From Rudaea sp. 3F27F6 (GTDB lineage: Bacteria; Pseudomonadota; Gammaproteobacteria; Xanthomonadales; Rhodanobacteraceae), in contig NZ_SCNG01000002.1 of assembly GCF_005503555.1 (NCBI RefSeq), positions 372,001 through 436,000 on the forward strand: 64,000 bases of DNA, read 5' to 3'. Under the pieces are notes generated by a model, which was not told where the DNA came from, did not search any database, and worked only from the letters and a program-made list of their open reading frames with translations. This document shows, in pieces, positions 37,301-44,572 of the stretch. Both the position numbers and the translations under genes were made by a program. How positions within the stretch are numbered: the first letter of the stretch is position 1; every line of letters starts with the position of its first letter.

Positions 37301-40300
37301 GGCCGGAATCGGATCGCTGACCTGCGCGCCGCCTGCATCGACCGAGCCACCATTGCTCGCCACAACCGTGTAGACGATTGTGCCGCCTGGCGTCAGCGTC
37401 TGCGTGTTCGCCGTCTTGGTGATGCTGACCTGCGGTACCGGTGGCGTCACCACAATGCCCGAGCACGGCGGCGGCGTATTGTTCGGCAAGCACAGACCGG
37501 TTGTGGTGACGGTCGCCGTATTGGTGACATGCGCCGGCGGATTCGCACTGACCGTCGCGGTCAGCATGTACGTCAGCGAACTGCCGGCGGGGAATGTCGC
37601 GATCGTCTGGTTCAACGCACCGCTGCCCGATGTATTCGGACACACGGCACCGTTTGCGGCGGCACACGTCCAGCTCACGGCCGTGATGCCGGCCGGAATC
37701 GGATCGCTGACCTGCGCGCCGCCTGCATCGACCGAGCCACCGTTGCTCGCCACGACCGTGTAGACGATCGTGCCGCCCGGGATCAACGTCTGCGTGTTCG
37801 CTGTCTTGGTGATACTCACCTGCGGTATCGGCGGCACTGTCACCGTGCTCGTACAGGGCGGCTGCGTATTGCCCGGCGTGCATATGCCGCCGGTCGGCGG
37901 CGTCGCCGTCGCCGTATTGACCACATGGGCCGGCGGGTTCGCACTGATCGTCGCCGCGACCGTATAGGTCACCGAGCCGTTCGCCGGGAACGTCGCCAGC
38001 GTTTCACTCAATGCCCCTGTTCCACTCGCATTCGGACAAGCCGCGCCGCCGCTGGCCGCACAGGTCCAAGTCTGACTCGTTATGCCGGCGGGGATCGGAT
38101 CGCTCACTTGCGTTCCCGACGCGTCGACCGTGCCGGTATTGCCCACCACGATCGTGTAGGCGACTGTGCCGTTCGGCGTCAGCGTCGTTGCCAGCGTGCT
38201 CTTCTGGATGCTCACCTGCGGCACCGGCGGGACCGTCACCGTGCTGTTGCACGGCGGCGTCATCGTCGTCGGCGTACACAGACTGCCCGGAGGCGGCGAT
38301 GCGGTTGCCGTATTCGTCACGTGTGCGGGCGGATTCGCCGATACCGTCCCGGTCACCGTATAGGTCACCGTGCTGCCGCCGGGGAACGTCGCCAGGGTTT
38401 GACTCAGCGCGCCCGTACCGCTTGCGTTCGGACACACTGCGCCACCGCTCGCCGAGCAGGTCCAGGTCTGGCTTGCGATGCCGGTCGGGATCGGATCGGC
38501 GACGACCGTGCCGGCCGCACTGGAGGCGCCCGTGTTGCTAGCGACGATCGTATAGACGATCTGTCCGCTCGGCGTCACCGTCGTTGCCGGCGTGCTCTTC
38601 TTGATCGCCACATGCGCCGGACAGAGCGAACTCGGACGGACCTGCGCATCGAATCCTTCCACCGGACGTCCGCTCTTGATCTGGACGATGATGGTGTTGA
38701 GCCCGGTCTGCCAATTGTGATTGAGCGTCGTCGACGCCGCATTGGCCGTCAAATATCCGATGCCTTGATACGGATCGGGAACCGAAGTTGCCTGCGGCAA
38801 ACCGGTGGTCTGCGGGCTCTGCGCGACGCCGTTGACGTAAACCTCCATGACGCTGTTGTCGGAGAGGAAATTCATCGCCAGCGAGAAACTCGTCGGATCG
38901 ACGGCCGGGTCCATCGTGAATTGATATCGGTAGTACCAATCTCCGTCGGGGCTGTTCGGATTCGCGATCGTTTGCTGAGAAATCCACTGCGCATTGCCGT
39001 AAGGGCTGGCGGACCAGGCCGTAGGCGCCATGTTGCCGACGTTGGCCGCAGCCCAGACGGCGTTTGCAGGAGGCATCGAGACCGCATTCGCCGGCGTGGT
39101 GACCGCGAACGGTCCCGCAACCTGCCAATGCGCATCGAACGAATTGTCCGGCAAGATGCCGCCGGTGCCCGCGTTGTAACCCGTGTTGAAAATGTTCGGG
39201 TTGGCGTTACAGGTGATCGGCGGTCCCGGCGAGTTGATGACCGTGCAAACGTAAGCGTCGCCCGGCGAGCCGCCGGTGACGGTCCACGCACCGACCGTGC
39301 CGCCGACCGTCACCGCGTTGCCGGTCGTCGTGTTGACGCAGGAAGCCGACGGCACATAGGCCCCGAGCGTATTCGGCGATCCCGCGGCCATCGCGTCGGT
39401 AATCGTATAGGTCGCGCCTTGCGTGACCGGCCAGTTGACGGTCGTCGCCGTATTGCCGGTGCCCGAGGTGGTCGCCGAGGTGAGCACCGTGCCGCCGCTG
39501 TTCTTCAGTGCGACGGTGAATTGGTCCGCGGCCAGAATTCTGCTCGTGACCTGTTTTTGCACGGTGATCGACGGAACCGCGGTATTCGCGATCGTGCAGG
39601 AAATCACCGCGCCGAGAACCGGTGTGATCGAAAATCCGGTCGCGGCGCTGTAAGGCTGATTGTTCGGCAATCCCGTCTGCACGCCGTTCGCGTCGGTGCA
39701 GGTGATCGTCGAGGTGTAGTTGCCGAGCACGGCCGCCGGTGTGCCCGCGCCGCTTTCGGTCAGGAAGTAGGCAGTGTTGGCGGCCGTGCCCGAGTAGGCG
39801 CCCGTCGTACCGAAACCGCCCGTGAGCGTCGAGCCCGTACCGGCCGTCGTCGAGTTGGCCGTCGAGTTCACCACAGTGCCGCTCGCACTGCCCGTGCGAA
39901 TCGCAACCGTGAACTGATCGCCTGCGGCGAAGCGATTGGTCGTCAAGGCCTTCGTCAACGCCAGTGAGTAGCAACTGCCGATCGTCGTCGTCGACGACGA
40001 CAACATCGGCAAGCCGGTGTGCGCGGCGATGGAGTTGGCCGAGTTGACGAGCAACTGCCCCGGCTTGTTGTCGGTCGGCGCCGGCGCTGCGCAACTCGTT
40101 CCCGCCGGTGTAGTGAAGGCTATGCGGATCGTCTGCGATGCGCCGGGCGCAAGCGCCGGACCGATCACGCGGATCGCGGTCGGCGCGGCCGGCTTGGTCG
40201 TCGTCCAGCCGACGGTGTTTCCGGCGATGCTGCCCGGCGCCGTGCCGTTCGAGGCCGTGCGCGGATCGTTGCTCAGCGTGGAGGGATTGGCGCTCGTGTA

Positions 40301-42865
40301 GTACACCGTCGCGCCGGCCGCGGTCACCGCACCGATCGTGTACGTGCCGCTGATATTGGTGCCGCGTCCGTCGCCCGCGTACGGCAGGATGTCGATCGTG
40401 TCGGTGAACGAATTCGACACGGAGTCTTGCGAATTGATCGTCAGGTTCCACGCCGACGAATCGCCGAGGAACGAGAGCAGGTTCGAGTCGACCGATTTCG
40501 CCAGCGTCGTCGCGCCGTTGTTCGGCACGGTAAGGCTGGCGGTCACTTGCTTGGCGGCGACGGCGCGATTGTCTCCGACGACATTGATCTGGGCGGTGTT
40601 GGTGAGCACCGTGCCCGGTGTGATCGAACTGTTCGCGGCGGTCTGCGCCTGATAAGTGATCGGCTGGGCGACGTTCGCCGGCACATTCGTAAACGTGTAC
40701 GTGAGCACTTGCTGCCCCGAACCGTTGACCGAGAGCACCGGCACCGGCGTGCCCGAGCCGGTGACATAGGTCATGCCGGTCGGCAGCGTGTCGACCACGG
40801 TGAAGGTCTGCGCCGGCGGATTCACGGTAGCGAGATCCGCTTCCGCGCTGAGGGTGAAGGTCACCGGCACGCCCGGCAGCGCCGACGGGTTCGACGCCGT
40901 CTTGGTGATCGCGCCATTCGGACCTTGGATGCGCATCGCGTCGCGGATGCCGTTGGTGTTCGGCCCGTAGGTGCTGCCGGGGATGGTCCCGGTCACTGCA
41001 GGCGAGGTGCTGATGTTGATGTAGTTGTTGAGGGTCGGATAGCCGGGGAAGACCGTCGCCGTGTTGTAGGGTGCGTTGAATGTCCCGGCCACCCAGGACT
41101 CGGCGCCGATCGGCGCCGTCGTCGGAACGTAGCCCCAGACCCGCAGGAAGTGGTGGAATTGCTTGTCCACCGCCGGGTTCCAGGTCATCTTCACCGCGGT
41201 GACTCCCGGCGGAACGCTGACGATGCATTGGTCGTCGGAGTACGCCGGCGAAATCGACGCGGTCTGCGTGGCGCAGCCCGCCGGGAGCGGAGCCGAGATC
41301 CAAGGACTTCCCGCCACGCCGACAGGCTCGCCGCAGGTCGCGGTCTTGGTGTTCAACGTATCCGTGCGATACCACAGATGCGCGGTCGGCATGTTCGAGT
41401 ACGAGGCGCCGTCGGCGGCGAGAAAGTCCACCCAGCGCGGAGTAAACGCGGCCGGGTTCTGTATCAGCACGCAGGAGCCGGCCATGTCCGCACCGCCTGG
41501 CCCGCTGTAGGTGGACCAGGTGACGCTGTCGGCCTGCGCTCCGAGCGGCTGATCGCTAAGCGAGTAAGGGCCGGGATTGGTCGAGGATCCGGCAGCCGGC
41601 CAGGGAAATACGCGATTCTGCGCCGCTCCGGGTGCGGCCCACATGTTGGCATCCCAGGGCACGCGGCCGGCCGAAGGACTGCCCATCCAGATCATCGAGA
41701 AGACCCCCGGAACGACCAGAGTGGTGCTCGAAACATCGTTGGCGGTGTTGGTCTCGGGCTGGGTGACGTTGTCGATGAACGTGAACGGAGTCGGGGTAGC
41801 GCTGAAGGTCACGCCCGTGGTCGCCGTAATCGGCGTCGTGTAGCTGAAGATGAGCTGCCCTGCGGCGATGAAGTTCGTCGCCGACGGGATCGCTTGATAA
41901 AGACTGTCTACGGTGGGGACGTGCTGAAGCGAATAGTCCAGGCCGCTCAACGTGACCGTGTAGTGTGTGCCGCTGCCGCTGATCGTGCAGGTCGGAAAGT
42001 TCGTCCGGTCGGTGAAGCTCGTGGCGGAGTGCGGGATACCCGGAGCCTGCGCGGAGTCGTCGATTGGCGCGCAACCTTCCCACTGCAACCCCGGCAATTG
42101 CCCGGCGACAGACACCGCGATGTCCAGCGTGAACGTATATGTCGACGGCCCCGGAATGCTGCCGGCCGTCATCGAAATGCCGTAATCGACCATGATCGAC
42201 GGACGGTTGCCGCCGCTACGGCTGGCTACGGTGTTCTGCTGATAATTCTGATTCGGTGCGCCGATCGCCAGGTCCATGCCGTGACTGCCGGTGATCGGCA
42301 GTCCCGACGGGGCTGTCGGCGCCGTCGGTGCGGCGGCGGAATCGGAGGTGACGGATCCCGTCGTCGACAATGTCGATCCAACGACACCGTTTGGCAGAAT
42401 CTGCGTCTGCACGACGGTCGAAGTTCCTTCAGTAACCGTGCCGAGATTGCACAGCAGTTGCGTGCCGTTGGCGCTGATCGCCGACGGCGGGGTCACTCCC
42501 GTCGTCTTGCATATCGTCGGCATGTTCGCAAAAACGCCGTTGGTCGCCGTCAACGTAAGACGCACGTTGTTGACCGGATTGTTCGCTTGAGGATTGTTCG
42601 CGTCGTTCGTATTGATGTGCCACTCGGCGGTGAGCGCACTGCCGTACGGCGCCGATGCCGGCGAGCCGACCCAGTTCGAGGTCATCTCGTGCTTGGCGGA
42701 TGTGGCCGCCAACGCCGCCGGCGCCAGTGCAAACGAAAGCAGCAAGCACGCCGCAGCAACGAGGCGAGTGAAGCCGCTCTTTAGCCGCTGAACTTCGGCG
42801 AAAGCCGTCAGGAAAGAAGCCGGCGCGCAAAGTATTCCGTGAGCACTCTGCATCGGCTTGCGCAT
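31364..42865 (-). CDS. Giant secreted DUF11-repeat surface protein
   Basis: At 3833 residues this is by far the largest gene. The ATG at 42863-42865 was chosen because AGAGAGAAG precedes it and a signal peptide follows (GFTRLVAAACLLLSFALAPA, cleavage after ALA at 53). Upstream in-frame codons have no family character. Layout: residues 54 to about 640, beta-rich unknown domains; about 645-960, two degenerate DUF11-type domains; about 960-1215, SpaA/prealbumin-like domains; about 1220-1410, a lectin-like domain with QWISQQTIANPNSPDGDWYY; about 1417-3650, 17 tandem DUF11-type repeats each with four cysteines; then a last domain and a tail with PVPAP, a hydrophobic stretch (WMLWLMMVMLAYPAI) and a basic end (RGLRRK), like an IPTL-CTERM sorting signal. 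It is likely a long fibrous adhesin on the outer surface. It is divergent from the two-component cluster. Copy number may be affected by assembly. Confidence 0.9.
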   Translation of the reverse strand: MRKPMQSAHGILCAPASFLTAFAEVQRLKSGFTRLVAAACLLLSFALAPAALAATSAKHEMTSNWVGSPASAPYGSALTAEWHINTNDANNPQANNPVNNVRLTLTATNGVFANMPTICKTTGVTPPSAISANGTQLLCNLGTVTEGTSTVVQTQILPNGVVGSTLSTTGSVTSDSAAAPTAPTAPSGLPITGSHGMDLAIGAPNQNYQQNTVASRSGGNRPSIMVDYGISMTAGSIPGPSTYTFTLDIAVSVAGQLPGLQWEGCAPIDDSAQAPGIPHSATSFTDRTNFPTCTISGSGTHYTVTLSGLDYSLQHVPTVDSLYQAIPSATNFIAAGQLIFSYTTPITATTGVTFSATPTPFTFIDNVTQPETNTANDVSSTTLVVPGVFSMIWMGSPSAGRVPWDANMWAAPGAAQNRVFPWPAAGSSTNPGPYSLSDQPLGAQADSVTWSTYSGPGGADMAGSCVLIQNPAAFTPRWVDFLAADGASYSNMPTAHLWYRTDTLNTKTATCGEPVGVAGSPWISAPLPAGCATQTASISPAYSDDQCIVSVPPGVTAVKMTWNPAVDKQFHHFLRVWGYVPTTAPIGAESWVAGTFNAPYNTATVFPGYPTLNNYINISTSPAVTGTIPGSTYGPNTNGIRDAMRIQGPNGAITKTASNPSALPGVPVTFTLSAEADLATVNPPAQTFTVVDTLPTGMTYVTGSGTPVPVLSVNGSGQQVLTYTFTNVPANVAQPITYQAQTAANSSITPGTVLTNTAQINVVGDNRAVAAKQVTASLTVPNNGATTLAKSVDSNLLSFLGDSSAWNLTINSQDSVSNSFTDTIDILPYAGDGRGTNISGTYTIGAVTAAGATVYYTSANPSTLSNDPRTASNGTAPGSIAGNTVGWTTTKPAAPTAIRVIGPALAPGASQTIRIAFTTPAGTSCAAPAPTDNKPGQLLVNSANSIAAHTGLPMLSSSTTTIGSCYSLALTKALTTNRFAAGDQFTVAIRTGSASGTVVNSTANSTTAGTGSTLTGGFGTTGAYSGTAANTAYFLTESGAGTPAAVLGNYTSTITCTDANGVQTGLPNNQPYSAATGFSITPVLGAVISCTIANTAVPSITVQKQVTSRILAADQFTVALKNSGGTVLTSATTSGTGNTATTVNWPVTQGATYTITDAMAAGSPNTLGAYVPSASCVNTTTGNAVTVGGTVGAWTVTGGSPGDAYVCTVINSPGPPITCNANPNIFNTGYNAGTGGILPDNSFDAHWQVAGPFAVTTPANAVSMPPANAVWAAANVGNMAPTAWSASPYGNAQWISQQTIANPNSPDGDWYYRYQFTMDPAVDPTSFSLAMNFLSDNSVMEVYVNGVAQSPQTTGLPQATSVPDPYQGIGYLTANAASTTLNHNWQTGLNTIIVQIKSGRPVEGFDAQVRPSSLCPAHVAIKKSTPATTVTPSGQIVYTIVASNTGASSAAGTVVADPIPTGIASQTWTCSASGGAVCPNASGTGALSQTLATFPGGSTVTYTVTGTVSANPPAHVTNTATASPPPGSLCTPTTMTPPCNSTVTVPPVPQVSIQKSTLATTLTPNGTVAYTIVVGNTGTVDASGTQVSDPIPAGITSQTWTCAASGGAACPNASGTGALSETLATFPANGSVTYTVAATISANPPAHVVNTATATPPTGGICTPGNTQPPCTSTVTVPPIPQVSITKTANTQTLIPGGTIVYTVVASNGGSVDAGGAQVSDPIPAGITAVSWTCAAANGAVCPNTSGSGALNQTIATFPAGSSLTYMLTATVSANPPAHVTNTATVTTTGLCLPNNTPPPCSGIVVTPPVPQVSITKTANTQTLTPGGTIVYTVVASNGGSVDAGGAQVSDPIPAGITAVSWTCAANGGAVCPNASGSGALNETIATFPVGSNVTYTLTATVSANPPAHVTNTATVTTTGLCLPNNTPPPCSGIAVTPPLPQVSITKTANTQTLTPGGTIVYTVVASNGGSVDANGAQVSDPIPAGITAVSWTCAANGGAVCPNANGTGALSQTIATFPAGSSVTYTLTATVSANPPAQVTNTATVTTTGLCLPNNTPPPCSGIVVTPPLPQVSITKTANTQTLTPGGTIVYTVVASNGGSVDASGAQVSDPIPAGITAVSWTCSAAGGAVCPNATGSGALNQTIATFPAGSSLTYTLTATVSANPPAHVTNTATITTPTPSLCLPNNTPPPCEGIVVTPPIPQVSITKTANTQTLTPGGTIVYTVVASNGGAVDASGAQVSDPIPAGITAVSWTCVANGGAVCPNASGNGALNETIATFPAGSSLTYTLTATVSANPPAHVTNTATITTPTPSLCLPNNTPPPCSGIVVTPPIPQVSIIKTANTQTLTPGGTIVYTVVASNGGSVDAGGAQVSDPIPAGITAVSWTCSAAGGAVCPNASGNGALNETVATFPAGSSLTYTLTATVSANPPAHVTNTATLTTPTPSLCLPNNTPPPCSGIVVTPPLPQVSITKTANTQTLTPGSTIVYTVVASNGGSVDASGAQVSDPIPAGITAVSWTCSAAGGAVCPNASGTGALNQTIATFPAASSLTYTLTATVSANPPAHVTNTATITTPTPSLCLPNNTPPPCSGIVVTPPIPQVSITKTANTQTLTPGGTIVYTVVASNGGSVDAGGVQVSDSIPAGITAVSWTCSAAGGAVCPNASGTGALNQTIATFPAGGSLTYTLTATVSANPPAHVTNTATITTPTPSLCLPNNTPPPCSGIVVTPPIPQVSITKTANTQTLTPGGTIVYTVVASNGGSVDASGAQVSDPIPAGITAVSWTCSAAGGAVCPNASGNGALNETIATFPAGSSLTYTLTATVSANPPAHVTNTATLTTPTPSLCLPNNTPPPCSGIVVTPPLPQVSITKTANTQTLTPGGTIVYTVVASNGGAVDASGAQVSDPIPAGITAVSWTCAANGGAVCPNASGTGALSQTIATFPAGSSLTYTLTATVSANPPAHVTNTAILTTPTPSLCLPNNTPPPCSGIVVTPPIPQVSITKTANTQTLTPGGTIVYTVVASNGGTVDASGAQVSDPIPAGITAVSWTCSAAGGAVCPNASGTGALNQTIATFPAGGSLTYTLTATVSANPPAHVTNTATITTPTPSLCLPNNTPPPCSGIVVTPPLPQVSITKTANTQTLTPGGTIVYTVVASNGGAVDASGVQVSDPIPAGITAVSWTCSAAGGAVCPNASGNGALNETIATFPAGGSLTYTLTATVSATPPAHVTNTATITTPTPSLCLPNNTPPPCSGIVVTPPLPQVSITKTANTQTLTPGGTIVYTVIASNGGAVDAGGAQVSDPIPAGITAVSWICAANGGAVCPSASGTGALNQTITTFPAGSSLTYTLTATVSANPPAHVTNTATVTTTGLCLPNNTPPPCSGIVVTPPVPQVSITKTANTQTLTPGGTIVYMVVASNGGSVDAGGAQVSDPIPAGITAASWTCAANGGAVCPSASGTGALNQTIATFPAGSSLTYTLTATVSANPPAHVTNTAMVTTTGLCLPNNTPPPCSGIVVTPPVPQVSITKTANTQTLTPGGTIVYTVVASNGGTVSANGTLVSDPIASGLTAYSTTCAASGGAVCPNGAGPNPGALNETIATFPAGSSVVYTITATVSNAPAGAVTNTASLTPPTGSLCLPNNTPPPCSGSTTSSPPNAFDPPFITKAVTVVDTQTLRWTIVVDNNQNLAAQNLEIRDPMPTSMTFASGTLTCTAFGASTISKCTFDTANNRIVVDALMQSDLGVANPATAPNRIMIDFSARYVTTPVAVTNTALACWDAHNSTTNVTACQQTVQGSAQYTPSAPPTPPVPAPMDSRWMLWLMMVMLAYPAIRGLRRK
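31920..38615 (-). repeat. 17 tandem DUF11-type coding repeats, 390 or 396 bp each
   Basis: The units carry SITKTANTQTLTPGGTIVYT, then SDPIPAGITAVSWTC and CLPNNTPPPC. The anchors near 32268, 32658, 33048, 33444 and 33840 show spacings of 390, 390, 396 and 396 bases. The two lengths differ by the linker TVTTTG versus TITTPTPS. The first two units in protein order are more divergent (AIKKSTPATT and SIQKSTLATT); the other 15 are nearly identical. Confidence 0.93.
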
Positions 42866-43636
42866 GGTCTTCTCTCTCTGCGTGAATTTGGTGGTGCGGG
42901 ATTCGGGGCGGATTTGCGCAGCCGCATCGCGGGTGTGCGGCGGAGTGCTTGCTGCGATGGCGGAGGCTCGCCATCTATCTCGCGGAGGAGGCCGCATTGA
43001 TCGGGCCGTCGACTCCGGGTGAGTTGGGATCGCGCCGATCGACGGCGGTATGGTTTCGACGGCGTCCGCCGTTCGCGTCGCGCTCGTCCGATGTGCGTCG
43101 CTGTCCGCCAAGTTCTTGCGCATGCTTACCCCCTCTTGCCCATTCCTTCGTGCAGCGGCGCGCACTGGCGATGCGTGCTCGCTCGATCATCGGAATGCAG
43201 CGGTCGGACGTAGCGCATCTATGCGCATTTCGTCGACGCACCCCGCGTACTGCAGTCCGTGCGCGAAGCGGATCGTGCATGGCACATCCGCGCAGCGAGC
43301 CTAAACAATCGAATGCAGCGATTCATTCACCGAACTTCACGAAACCTCACCGCGGTTGTTCGAGTTCACGGAATGCGCAATTCGCAGATGAAGAAAAATT
43401 TACGCAGCATCAATTTGCCGCGATCGGACGCGCTGCCGAGGCGCTCGCTCGCAATCGACAAGTGATCCGCCTTCGCAGCAAAGCGACATCTGTGAGAATG
43501 TGCATCGCGAGCATCGCCGAGAAATTTTGCGATGCCTCGGATCGAGTCGCGCTCTCCGATTCGCGCGTACCCGTGCGTACGGTCGACACAGGAAATGCTG
43601 CGATCGACGGTTCTCACGCGTTGCATTTATGACAAG

Positions 43637-43652
43637 CGTGATTGTGATCACT
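43637..43652. promoter_or_regulatory. Putative Crp/Clp-family binding site
   Basis: GTGA (43638-43641), six bases, TCAC (43648-43651) is the core of the Crp-family palindrome. In xanthomonads the homologue Clp binds such sites and is controlled by cyclic di-GMP. The site lies 66 bases before the response regulator start and about 770 bases before the giant gene. An 8-base core match can occur by chance. Confidence 0.4.
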
Positions 43653-43692
43653 CCAGAAACCACGCAGTAACGGCAAAATCAAAGTCGCCGTG

Positions 43693-43705
43693 ACTTGCCG
43701 CAAGT
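43693..43705. promoter_or_regulatory. Short inverted repeat upstream of the response regulator
   Basis: ACTTGC-C-GCAAGT is a perfect 6-bp palindrome around one base, ending 11 bases before the GTG. It may be an autoregulatory operator or a translation-affecting hairpin; low certainty. Confidence 0.3.
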
Positions 43706-43716
43706 GATCGACTGTC

Positions 43717-44430
43717 GTGCCTTTGAAAGTTGCTGTACTAGAAGATGACTCCACCCTGCGCGACGACATACTCATTCCCGGATTGATCGCTTCGGGATTC
43801 GATGCCGAGGGCTTCGGCATTGCCGCAGACTTGTATCGCCGCATGCTCGCCATGCCTTTCGACGTCATCGTGCTCGACATCGGCTTGCCCGACGAAGACG
43901 GCTTCGAGGTCGCACGCTACCTGCGCGCTCACTCCAAACTCGCGATCGTCGCCCTGACCGGGCTGCGCTTCGACGAGGCGAACAAATCGGCGGCGCAAGC
44001 CGACGCATGGCTGACCAAGCCCATCGACATGGAAGTGCTCACCGCCGTGATTGCGAATACGCGGCGGCGAGTCGGCATCGGCAGCTCGGGCGACTCCACA
44101 GTGAAGAAATGGCGGCTCGACGAATACGACTGGGCGCTCTACGCGCCGGACGGGCGCAGTGTCGAACTCGGCCTGTCCGAGCGCCTGATCATGGAACAAC
44201 TGCTCGCGGCGCCGGGCGAAGTCGTGCCGCGCGAAGATCTCATCGTCGCCCTCACCGACAGCGCCTACGATTTCGATCCGCACCGGCTCGAGATGCTGAT
44301 CCACCGCCTGCGCCGCAAAGTCAGCAGCGTGCTCAATCTTTCCCTGCCGCTGCGCACCGTACGCGGCAAGGGCTATACGATGCTGCCGACTGCGGACCCA
44401 CGCGCGGAAAGCCGCGAAGCCGCGGAATGA
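43717..44430 (+). CDS. OmpR/PhoB-family response regulator
   Basis: The 237-residue protein has a receiver domain (1-120) with the acidic pair D10/D11, phospho-acceptor D54 in VLDIGLP, T81 and K101, all intact, and a winged-helix DNA-binding domain (about 130-225; LIHRLRRKVSSV is the recognition helix). The GTG at 43717 is the only start in reach of the receiver. No strong ribosome binding site is visible. It is followed after 142 bases by the hybrid kinase and then the REC-GGDEF protein on the same strand, which are its likely partners. It is divergent from the giant surface-protein gene. Confidence 0.93.
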   Translation: MPLKVAVLEDDSTLRDDILIPGLIASGFDAEGFGIAADLYRRMLAMPFDVIVLDIGLPDEDGFEVARYLRAHSKLAIVALTGLRFDEANKSAAQADAWLTKPIDMEVLTAVIANTRRRVGIGSSGDSTVKKWRLDEYDWALYAPDGRSVELGLSERLIMEQLLAAPGEVVPREDLIVALTDSAYDFDPHRLEMLIHRLRRKVSSVLNLSLPLRTVRGKGYTMLPTADPRAESREAAE

Positions 44431-44572
44431 ACACGCCGCCGGGTTGATCACTGCCGCTGCGCCGCACATGCCTGCACGCGGATTGGACAGGCGCCGCTCG
44501 CTGGATCATGCTTGCCGCACAGGCAGGAGGCCGGGGATTCCTGCCCGCCCTACATAGCATCGAGGCGCCCGC

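Larger units (their letters stand above)
42866..43716. other. 851-base divergent intergenic region
   Basis: No convincing gene is seen between the giant surface protein and the response regulator. Several frames stay open (for example on the plus strand from 42949 to 43632) but their products are arginine- and serine-rich with no domain. The half next to the giant gene is GC-rich; the half next to the response regulator (43310-43716) is less so and contains a Crp/Clp-like site and a short inverted repeat. Such a long leader would suit a highly regulated surface-protein promoter or an undetected small RNA. Confidence 0.6.

Noticed and set aside
31920-38615. CRISPR array or satellite DNA
   Set aside because: The 390/396-bp units are in-frame protein-coding repeats, far longer than CRISPR repeats and without spacers.
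33587-39967. A 2126-codon open frame on the plus strand through the giant-gene repeats
   Set aside because: It is rich in Arg, follows the repeat period of the minus-strand gene and lacks domains; it is a shadow of the DUF11 gene.
40019-42784. A 921-codon plus-strand open frame opposite the N-terminal part of the giant gene
   Set aside because: Arg/Gly-rich, no start signal, no domain; GC-rich third positions keep the antisense frame open.
42949-43632. A 227-codon plus-strand frame in the large intergenic region
   Set aside because: Arg/Ser-rich, no ribosome binding site, no domain; treated as non-coding.
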